Assembly: GCA_018398765.1 (NCBI GenBank)
Contig: JAHBMJ010004541.1
Span: 12,501-48,382, forward strand
DNA: 35,882 bases
Direction of reading: 5' to 3'
From: Chromera velia
Taxonomy: Eukaryota; Sar; Chromeraceae
The position numbers and the translations under genes were made by a program. A model generated the notes under the pieces. That model worked only from the letters and a program-made list of their open reading frames with translations, did not search any database and was not told where the DNA came from. Shown piece by piece: positions 21,370 to 30,600 of this stretch (position 1 is its first letter; the number at the start of each line of letters is the position of its first letter).

Positions 21370-22840
21370 TTGATCCAATGGACTAAGTGGCAAGTAAACC
21401 CCGTGTGGGAAAGAGACCGTAGAGCGAGTCTTATTCTTTGGAAAGAGACGTTTGGAAGAGGGGTGGGAGGGATTCAAAGGCGTAATCGGTCGGTGTATTG
21501 GGAGGAGGGGTCGCTGCCAGACACCCCTAGAAATCGTAAGCATCTGAAGCAACGGGGGGTCAAATTTTATGACCCCCTGTTCTCTCCCCAAGAAGAAGAC
21601 CCGGGAGGTGGAGGGCTTCTTGAGAGCAAGCGAGCTAGTGCAGATATTATGGAGGGAAGAAGAGAAGTGGTCGCCGGGTCAGAAAGTGAAGGACAGCCGT
21701 TGGTATGGTCTCTGTGCTGACACTCCGCATTTTTCGGATATGGTATAGAATGGGTTGGGTAACTGTTTCGAACTTTCGTTCCTCATGAGTCTGGTTGCTT
21801 CCAATAGTTCCCATCTCCAAAAAGAAATTTTCCCTTTCGGAGACATGCTGGCTGATTCGGGCGCGTGTGTTGTGCGTTTGTGGTCGGCTTCGATAAAAGA
21901 GTGGCGGTTGGTGGTGGTGGATGATTTTCTCCCCCTAAAAGACGGTCGTATTCATTCCTGTCGGGATGAACTTTCCACATTCATCAGACTCACATACGCA
22001 AGCCTCAGGTGGTGGCATGTTTGGGGAGATGACGGTGGTCTCCTTGCGTCTCGTCTCGCCTTCTGGCCTGTCCTTCTGGTGAAGGCGATCGCCAAATTAA
22101 CGGGGTCTCTGAAAAAGTTGGAGGGAGAATGGCAACTTTGCGGAGAACGCCGGCCGTCAATCTTTTTTGGTCGCTCTTCTTTTTTTGATTCTGATTTTTC
22201 CTTTGACCCTAGCTTTGACTTGACGACTTGCCTTTCTCTTGATTACCGTCGTGACTTGGGATGTGATCTCGGTGACCCTATTTCCAAGGTTGCCCAGAGG
22301 ATTGCAACACATTTCAAGAGAAGGATTCCGCAGACCTTGACTACAGACATGCTGCCCAAATCCATGTGGAATTCATTCATGCACCCTCCTCAGAATTTCA
22401 ACAAAACTGGGCTCAGTGACACTCATGGATATGCAGTGGTGGGAGCAGTCACATCAGATGAGTTGGGGGTACAGAACCAGTCTGAGTGGGGAAATGAAGT
22501 CTTTCTCCTTGTTTCAAACTCCATGGGACATCTGAATGAAGATTGAAAGGGGCGCTGGAGCCTTCAGTCTGATACTGTGAGGGAAAGTCAAAGCGTTCAG
22601 GAGATCCTGGCAGATCACTTTTTGCCGCTTGGGATTAAAGAATCTGCTAGGTTGGATCGTCGCCGGCAATCGTTTTTGCATTATGGTTCTCGGCCGTCTC
22701 TCTTTCTCCTTGCAGGTTCTGATCTGAACATGGCGTTTCATTGTTTCGATATCGACTTTGTCACAGGCTCTGTGTGTGGGGCTTACTTGCTTGTCAAGTC
22801 TGTGGCAATTTCGTGTCCTCAAAAAAAGTTTACTGCTTGA
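21370..22840 (+). pseudogene. Calpain-like cysteine protease remnant with frameshift and nonsense codons
   Basis: The start of the domain is read in one frame as GVKFYDPLFSP (about 21556-21590). The frame then shifts by +1 near the C run at 21586-21589 and continues as ASELVQILWREEEKW and FSDMV. A TAG (21746-21748) stands exactly six codons before the Cys of NGLGNCFELSFL (Cys at 21764-21766). That is where calpains have the oxyanion-hole Gln. Calpain features follow: WRLVVVDDFLPLKDG, LLVKAIAKLTGSLKKLEG, a His in THGYAVVGA (22424-22426) and an Asn in VSNSMGHL (22517-22519). TGA (22544-22546) then sits where NPWGxxEW motifs have Trp, and KGRWSLQSD continues after it. The frame stays open to TGA at 22840. 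Calpains are Ca-regulated intracellular proteases. The lesions argue for a pseudogene. A 48-nt intron (21701-21748) would bypass one stop and the shift, but not the TGA. Confidence 0.7.
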
Positions 22841-22849
22841 GCAGAGAGT

Positions 22850-23359
22850 TCTCTTTGACTTTTTCTACATCAAAGGCTCTCTCTTGTGACCTTTCACCTC
22901 CCTGTTTCTGTTTCGGGATCCGTGCAGACGATTCTGAGACAAATACTGACGAAGACGATGGAGACACTCTCCGGTCCTAGCTAGTTGTAGAACAAAGAGC
23001 TAGGCGCCGCACGTAGAAAAAAAAAGCCGGACATGCCATTTTTTTTTTCTTTTTTTCTTTTTTTTGTGCGGCAACTATATAGAGAAAAGGTACTGTTCCT
23101 AGTGCTGTTCAGATTGATTGTATACTGATCCTAGGCGGATCACAGAGAAAAAAAAAATAATTTAAGCCCATCTTCGATCGCTTAATTTTTTTTTTTTTTT
23201 GCCCGACGATTGATTGATTGATTGATATGTTCCACCCTAGGGCCTTCCCGCTATGTCTATCTGAATGATGTTAGGTAATAATTTCACTGATAAATTAAAC
23301 AACTGTTGTTCCTAGTGTTGTTCAACTGTTGCATAAGTGTACATAAGTATTGTTTTGGT
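22850..23359. other. AT-rich noncoding region
   Basis: Contains poly-T and poly-A runs, a short GATT repeat (about 23211-23226) and the left arm (23000-23025) of an inverted pair whose right arm is at 26174-26201. No gene is seen. Confidence 0.5.
23000..23025 (+). repeat. Left arm of inverted repeat CTAGGCGCCGCACGTAG + poly-A
   Basis: Its near-perfect inverse (ctacgtgcggcgcctgg preceded by poly-T) lies at 26174-26201. It resembles the termini of the 366-bp element (CTAGGCTCTGCAC plus an A-run), so it probably belongs to the same transposon family. No matching target duplication flanks this pair. Confidence 0.55.
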
Positions 23360-23367
23360 GTTGCACA

Positions 23368-24297
23368 TAGTAACCAGATTTGATTTGATAGGATTTGATT
23401 TGATTTGATTTGAGTTTTAACCTCAAATCTGACCAGATTTGAGGTTGAAGTCTAGAGGTCACTCTCGACAGCACTAAAGACGACATGACACAGTCGACAC
23501 CACTAGCAAATTCTAGAAAGCCTTAGAGACAAGAAAATTACTAAAAGCTAGATTAAAAGCTAAATTAAGACTCTTAAAATTATAATAAACTATTGTCAAA
23601 GCTAAGAGTTTACATAAGTTTTTATCTTAGCTAGTATTTTAGAGTTATCCTAGAGAGTCTTAGAGAGTCACTAAAACTGCGACAGCACAACAAAAAACCA
23701 CTTCAAACCCTCAATCAAAACTTAAATGTCTGGAAAATAGACTGGATGACCTCCTAGATGACCTCTTTTTTACTGAACAGACCTTTGGAATTAAAAGCTT
23801 TTAGACGTTTATATTCATGTAAAACTGATAAAAAAATCTTTTTACGATCATTTTTTTTTTACACAAAAAAATGCGAAGACTCATTTGAGTTAGGCTCCCC
23901 ATACACAAAAAAAATTAAAAGTTAATTGTTCAAAACCACTTTTACTTTTTATGTGTTTATTTATTTTTTTGAAGCAAACACTTTAAGTTCGAAGTTCAAA
24001 GCTTAGCTAACACACAAAAATAAAAAAATAAAAAAACTAATTCAGGTTTTAACCCAAATTTATTTATTTATTTTTTTATGTATGGGCAGCCTAGTATTTG
24101 AGAGACTGAATGACGGATTGACCTCGAAGATTTGAGGTTAAAGGGTCAGATTTGAAGTAGATTTGATAAGATTTGATAGACTCTATCATACTAAAGTTTC
24201 TCAGGCCTAAGATTTAATTTGAGCTTAAGCCATGTTAAGCCCTACTTCAAATCAAATCAAATCAAATCAAATTAAATCAAATCAAATCTGGTCACTA
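23368..24297. mobile_element. 930-bp non-autonomous hAT-like MITE with 8-bp target duplication
   Basis: Inverted termini are TAGTAACCAGATTTGATTTG at 23368 and, read inward from 24297, TAGTGACCAGATTTGATTTG (19 of 20 identical), each continuing into GATTT repeats. A perfect 8-bp direct repeat GTTGCACA flanks the element (23360-23367 and 24298-24305). An 8-bp duplication and a TAGTG end fit the hAT superfamily rule. The interior is AT-rich, has no transposase and contains a second, nested element. Confidence 0.85.
23890..24095. mobile_element. 206-bp element nested in the 930-bp MITE
   Basis: The ends TTAGGCTCCCCATACA and, inverted, ACTAGGCTGCCCATACA are followed by A-rich inner flanks. ATTTGAG is duplicated at 23883-23889 and 24096-24102. 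The termini resemble the TAGGCTC ends of the 366-bp element at 13982, suggesting one family. There is no coding capacity. Confidence 0.65.
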
Positions 24298-24305
24298 GTT
24301 GCACA

Positions 24306-25186
24306 AGTGTTGCTCTAGATGTGTTTTGTAAAGTTATTTTTATAATAAAGTCTGACCACAGACTTTAGACTTTAAAACTTCTTTTGTAAGTTTTGTTTTA
24401 AAACTTTAAGAATGAAAAGTTTATACATATTGATTTGCTTGACGGGACGAACTGGAACCTTTTGACAGACTAGGCTAGATCCGCCCCTCATATACGGGGA
24501 CGCGGCATGCATAACAAAAACCTCAATCATCAGTCATTTGCTGTTTAGGATTGTTTAGCAATTTTTGTTTAGCTTTTTAAAACATTTTTCAATGTATGAT
24601 ACAAAACTTTAAGGCTTGGAAAAGGTGCACCTCAAAAAAGATGCAAACCAAGAAGTTGCACCAGACGCACCTATTTTGCACCAGATGTACCTGATGCACC
24701 TGTTTTACACCTGATTGAATGGAATTGGGTGAAAAGTATCAGCGTCATGGCCATACAACACGCCGTGGCCCCGCCTCTGCGGCTCCCCACGGCCCCAAAC
24801 GTGCGTGTTGCCGGGCCGCGGTGCACGGAACAAATCAAATCATATACAGCCGATTTTTGAGATAAATTTAAAATTGGCTACATACAGAGGTCACTGAATA
24901 CACGTTTGACAACGCATGCACTGCATAAAATCAATTAGGTCCATTAGGGCATGAGTACCTCTTCTCTTTGCAGCATGAGAACTGTTTTATAGGCTGCCTT
25001 ATACAACAAAAACGACTGCATGTACACGCATAGCAACGTGGAGCGGACGAGGGTAAAAGGACTAGAACAACAGGTTTGAATTATAGAGCTATATTAGACC
25101 TATAAGCACCGTTAACATCAAGTTCTAACTCATCATAGTTCACGAGAAATTGACCTCCAAAGTTTAGGAATTTAGAGGTCTAAATT
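24306..25186. other. AT-rich noncoding region with one GC-rich hairpin
   Basis: No open frame with coding character. The only structured feature is the perfect stem at 24756-24810. Short tgcacc(tg/ag) motifs recur around 24620-24710. Confidence 0.5.
24756..24810. other. GC-rich perfect hairpin
   Basis: CAACACGC (24756-24763) pairs with GCGTGTTG (24803-24810), and CGTGG (24764-24768) pairs with CCACG (24787-24791) inside it. The surrounding DNA is AT-rich. It could form a cruciform or an RNA hairpin. The role is unknown. Confidence 0.5.
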
Positions 25187-25301
25187 TCTTTAGATTCCTA
25201 ACTAAATTCCTCTAAATTCCTGTCTAAATTCCTTTAAATTTCTGTCTAAATTCCTCTAAGTTCCTGTCTAAATTCCTCTAAATTCCTGTCTAAATTCCTA
25301 A
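25187..25301. repeat. 22-bp tandem repeat
   Basis: Units of ctgtctaaattcctctaaat plus tc (22 bp) repeat about five times with single-base variants. Confidence 0.85.
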
Positions 25302-25862
25302 GTCTTTGCAGGGTAGGCCGATGGCGATAGCATATGATTATGATGATGATAGTTCTAGCTAGAGTCCTAGTCATAAACTCATATAGTCTTTTAGATAGTC
25401 TTAGCATTGTCACCCTATAAAATTGGAGGTGTTTCGGTGTTTTGGATTCTCCAAAAAGTGGTTTGGAACTCCAAAAAAATTTTTTTAAGGTATACATTGG
25501 TACAAAAAAACTGAAAGTCCTAGATCGAAAGGCCCTAGTTAGCGCTTCTAACATAAAAAATGATGGAAAACACATTTGTAGTACTTGTATGATCTAAAAC
25601 TTTATACTAATTGCCTCGCCGAAATGTTTTTGGAGATTAGGGACAATTAGTAACTTGGGGCTATCTAAAAATTCATTTGAGTAACAATGAGTATCAGTGT
25701 CACGCAAACGGGCTGTATAAGGGGGGGGAGGGGTTTGTCTGGCAATCAAGCAAAAATGGCCGTTCTTCTCCACTATCAAAACACATTTTTAAGTCCACTA
25801 TCAAATTTTTTGGGGGGGTTGCGTGCTGCTATGGTGGAAGGTAAGGGGGGAGGGCCGGGGGG

Positions 25863-25882
25863 NNNNNNNNNNNNNNNNNNNN
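25863..25882. other. Assembly gap (20 N) bordered by G runs
   Basis: The gap is preceded by ggggccgggggg-type sequence and followed by seven G. Its true size is unknown. Confidence 0.97.
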
Positions 25883-26173
25883 GGGGGGGTCTTGCGTTAT
25901 CTTGCATGCCAGTGACACTCAAATGAATTTTTACATGGCCCCCTTATATAGATCGAACATAAGGAAAGTGCTTCATACAATTTAGCCTCCAAATATCAAG
26001 TTTAATTGGATATCTAAACCGATTAAATTTGGAGAAATCCACAGCTCCAAATCATCTCCATCATATTGATAAGGGTAAAAGCGTTTTTTTCTGTTTTTGG
26101 AGTACTTGAACTAGCACTTTAAAAAAATATAACAAAAATGATAATAATTAATTCATAATAAAAGACACGTTCA

Positions 26174-26201
26174 TTTTTTTTTCCCTACGTGCGGCGCCTG
26201 G
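26174..26201 (-). repeat. Right arm of inverted repeat paired with 23000-23025
   Basis: Poly-T followed by ctacgtgcggcgcctgg mirrors the left arm about 3.15 kb away, with one or two differences. Confidence 0.55.
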
Positions 26202-27550
26202 TAATGATTCGACTAATGAACACATTTAACCTCCAATCGTTTCTTGGAGTTTTCAACGAATTTGCACCGCTGTTGCAAAAAACCTTTGCTAATCCCCTTG
26301 ACAGGAGCTGGCCGCCGTGGACGGCACAAGAGAGAACCCCATTAAGGCCATTACACCTTTGACTGACGACCGTCCGTCTTCACACCCCATCCAACCATCC
26401 ATCTATATTCATCCATCCAGTTGTTTATACACGCTGCAGACGGGCAGGCGGAACAAGTCGATCGATCAGCGGGCCCTTCATTCAGAATCCCAATCGGCGG
26501 AACGCAACGCATGCAGGCAGGGCCTTTTCTAAAGTTAGAAAGTCGAATCATCCTCCATTCTTTCCTTCATTGTACGGGAGAGACAAAACCACCAAGCAAG
26601 CGAGCAAGGTGTGCTTAATTGTGGCGTCGTCATCCAGCAGCCAGCAGCAAGTGAGTGCGATAGTGTGGTGACATGACACACCGGTCGGTCGATGCATGCA
26701 GAGAGTCACTGACAGTCAGCCAGTCAGACAGTCATTTGGAGAGAAATGAGAGTGCGGGGGCAGAACAAGCAGGCAGACAGAGAATGCACTCCAAAACAAC
26801 AGACCTTGCGATCTGGAAGAAAGTATCACTGCCCCCCATCTCTCAGCAGGATAATGTCCGGGCAAGATGTGTCAGCGAAAAGCAAGGAGAGAGCCCCTGC
26901 GATTCATTGTCACCATCACTCGTCCTCTTGTTCCTCAAATTTCCGTGTCAACCCTACTCCGATTCTTCTCTCTTGCCGCTAGTGCCTCTTCGCACACACG
27001 TACATTTAGCGTACATGCAGAGAGAGAAATTGTCTGCGTGACGAAAGAGAAAAGAGAAACGCGAAAGGTCGGACGGATGTCTCCTCCTGCCCGCTCTCCT
27101 TTCAACAAATCGGCACTTTTCTCTCTCTGGTTGCATGGCTTCTCTCTTGCAACCGCCCAAAGCAGTACACGCAAAAACAGACAGCAGAGAAGAGAGCTAG
27201 AGGAGAGGAGGGATTCACCTACTGATCGATCGATCAATCGATCCCTCTTGACCAAGGAAGGAGAGGAGGAAATGCGAGTCTTCAAAAAACGAGTGAGTGA
27301 GTGAGTGAGTGAGTGAGTGAGTGTGTAAGTGAGTGGCTACACGATGCCTTGCTCTCTTGCTTTCTCCCTGGTGCTCTCTTCTCTCTCCTCTCCGACTGAC
27401 CGACAGACTGAATTTGGTGGGCATCTGTCTCTTCCTTTCAGACACTCGATCGGTCTCATCATCTCAGACCGCACCAGACCGATGGAAAGAGAGACATCAA
27501 CTAGATGCATGGAGACGACCGACCGACCGACCGACCAGTGAATCAATCAT
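26202..27550. other. Intergenic region, no gene called
   Basis: Several open frames of 60-145 codons occur on both strands but lack motifs or splice logic. A (GAGT)n tract lies at 27292-27332. A splice-acceptor-like site near 26305 precedes a short coding-looking stretch (ELAAVDGTRENPIKAITPL) that could not be linked to other exons. Confidence 0.45.
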
Positions 27551-27556
27551 TTTATT
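27551..27556 (-). promoter_or_regulatory. Poly(A) signal of the large minus-strand gene
   Basis: AATAAA on the - strand, about 130 bp after the TGA stop of the large disordered-protein gene. Confidence 0.55.
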
Positions 27557-27684
27557 TTTCTTCATCCACGCACCCAAGCAAGCACGCAAGCAAAAAGAAT
27601 CAAATCATGCAGTCAAAATTAATTATCAAAAGACAAAGAAAGCACTCACGAACAATCGATCGATCAATCGATCAACAAACACAA

Positions 27685-30600
27685 TCACGAAGACACCTCA
27701 AGAGGCCGAGAGGCAATGTCAGCCTGCCCCCCCGTGCCAGAGGCAGACGACGGAGACGCAGACGCTGACGGAGAAACATCCTTTTCCTCCTCCCCCTCTT
27801 CCTCTTCATTATCTCCCTTCACATTGGCCCCATCTTGAGCCCTCCCTCCTTTTCTCTTCTGATCAGCCAACGCGTCCGACTCCACCTCCATTGCTGCAGG
27901 TGCAACAGTGGACCCGGCAGCAGTGTCAGTCGAGGACCCCGTCCGGGGCCCCTCTCCTTCCACCAGGGCGTGGGGGGCCTCTGAGGGGGCCCCTCCAGGT
28001 GCAGAGGGAACGTCCACAGACAGCGCGGGGGGGAACACGGAGGCCCGAGTGCCTCCCCTGGGGGACCGACCCAACCGCGGAGACCGGCCTCCTGTTCCCC
28101 CCTTCCCATTCCCCCCACAGCGAGGGGAAATGGGGGGGCAACTATCCCCTTCCGCCCCCTGCTGTTGCTGTGCCCCGTTGGACCCCCCCAAGGGTCCCGG
28201 CATCTCCCCCAGCTGAATGCGGGGTGCGCCCTTCTGCTGACAAAACGTCGCAGCTTCCCCTCCTCCCCCCCCTCCAGCCCTGGAACCGGTCGGGCACCGG
28301 TTTTCGGGTTCAGCCGAGGGCGAGACACACTCTCTTTCTCTGCTGCTCTGCCCTCCCTTTTCTAATCCGTCTCCACCTCCACCCACGGCTGCGGCATTCA
28401 GTGAAAGAGGGGCCGCTGCGCAAGCGGGAGATTCATCCGGAGGACCTGGGCCCCCCATCCGCACGCGCCGCCGCGTAGAAGGGGACGCGGGAACCGAGAC
28501 TCCACGCCGTTGTTGAGAGGACACACACAGACGCTCTGTCTCTGTCTGTGGGGGCTCTTTTGTCTCTTTTTGTTGTCTGTGCAGCTCTGTTGTTGGAGGT
28601 GCAAGGGAAGAAGACTGGGGGGCAGAGGCAGTAGTGGTGGGAGGTGCAGGGATTTTGGGGGGTCTCCCAACTGCGGCGGCGGCACCCCTCCCCCTCCTTC
28701 TACCTCTCGTGGGCCTGGGCCCCCCCGCAGCGGACCCGCCCGCCGCGGCCATCTTCGGCATTTCTCCCCTCCCCCCCCCCCCCCCCCCTGGCTTCTTCAG
28801 ACCCCCTCCGCTCGAAGCCGACGCCTGTTGCTGCTGCGACGATGACGGTGAAGGGGGGGCGAGGGTGGCACGGCGACCCCCTCCGACAGTTAGAGATGGA
28901 CTCATGTTCATCCTCTGTGTCTGCCGGAGGGTGTTCTGGGGTCTCAGCCGAGTCCCCTTGGCAAGAATACTCTCCCGAGTCCGGGGCCGGGATGAAGACT
29001 TAGATGAGGGGAGCGGAGGACGGGGTTGGGGGCCCGGTGCAGATGATGCCTGCTGCTGTTGTTGGGGGTTGTGAGGATGCGAGGAGGAAAGTGCAGCGGA
29101 CGCCGCTTGTGCTGCATTCACTCTGATGGCAGCAGAAGCAGGGCCTGCCAGGGGCACTGCGTGTCGTTTTGGCGCTCGGGTTTTGACCTTCCTTCCCCCC
29201 TGGCCTGAGAGAGAACCGGAACGGGACTCTTGGGAGAGTCTGGCAGAGACGGAAAGAGAGGGACGCCTCGCTTCCTTCTCCTTGTTCAGATTCGTACCGC
29301 TTTTCGAGCCTGTGGGTCGGTTTTTGTCCTTTTCCTTCTTCTCTTTTTTCGCATTTGGGGGGGGTTTCTTCTTCTTTTCCTTCTCTTTTCCCCCTGGGAA
29401 GTTTCCTTGACTGCCCCCGAGTTTTCTTTTCTTGAAAAGATCCAGACGGGAGGACAAATCCATGACGGTGGAATTTTCAGTCTGCATAGAACCCACGCTA
29501 GTCCTATCTCGGAATTCATGCCAGGTAGACCCCCCGACCCCCCCCCCTGCCGACAGACCCACCCCATGGCTAGAAGAAGAAGAAGAGGCGGAGGAGGAAG
29601 AAGACTCACCTCCAGGATTCTCTACAGGGGGTGGGGGGCCCTCGGCAGGCCTCTTCTTGTTCCTCATCATCTTCAAGAGGCCCGTGCCGCCGCCCTCTGC
29701 TGCTGGAGGGGCCCCGGCATCCTTCTTGTTGTAGAAACTCTGGGTGGGGACTGGGGCAATGGGGGACCGTGCAGGGCCCCGGCTCTCTCGTGGAGAAGGA
29801 TTGTTGCAACCATGTGGGGGAACATGCAACTGACGAGAGGAAGCGGCAGCAGCAGAAGGGACATGCCCTGTGTCTACGCTCACAAACCGGGGGCCGCCCT
29901 GTCCTGCGAATGCTGAGGCTGAGGAAAAAGAGGACTGATCGCCCTCGAATCTGGGAAGAAGATGCGGAGGCCATTGAGGAGGAGGAGGACCCCTTTGTGC
30001 CGGGGCCCCTCCTCTCAGGCTCCCTCTCGGTTGGAGTTTGGAGGGAAACTGGGAAGAAGATCCTGAGGGTCGAGTGGGGATTTTCACTTGAGGAAGGGCA
30101 CCAGCAGAGGGATGATGCATCTTGTCCCTCCTGAAGCTGCTGCCCCCTCTTACGGCTGCGAATGTGTCCCCTTGGGTGCCTTCGTTGTATCTTGGGAAGA
30201 CATTAGGAAGGGCGCTGTGGGATTTCTGTCCATACGGCTGGGCTCGCATGGAATCGAGGGGCAATAAAGAAGAGGGAGCAGAGGGATCTGCGCTCTCTAA
30301 CTGATCAGGCCCTCGAGACAGACTAGACCGACAAGAGTGGAAGGAAGAAAGGTCCTCATCCTCTTCCTGATCATTCTTCTCCCCTTCCCCCCTCTCTTTG
30401 TCCCCGTCTCCCTCAAACCCCCCAGAGGAGGAAGAAGGCCCGACCCCTTCTGCCTCAGGAGGGCCCCTGATCGCAATGAAGGGCCCCCCCGGCTGCATTC
30501 CGTGCGGTGCAAAGCCCGGATAGGGGAAGCCCATGGGCATGGGCGCGGGGGACATTTGATTGTAATTGTGATTCTGTGAGGAGAAGTCAGGGGGCGGCCT

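Noticed and set aside
20218-22840. Alternative genetic code (UAA/UAG = Gln, UGA = Trp)
   Set aside because: The intact genes in the same window end normally at TGA and have no internal stops, so pseudogene decay is the simpler reading.
26306-26400. Possible exon after an acceptor-like cttgacag
   Set aside because: A single short coding-looking stretch could not be linked to any upstream or downstream exon.
27333-28478. 381-codon open frame on the + strand
   Set aside because: Most of it is antisense to the large minus-strand coding exon, with composition explained by that exon. The rest lies in noncoding flank.
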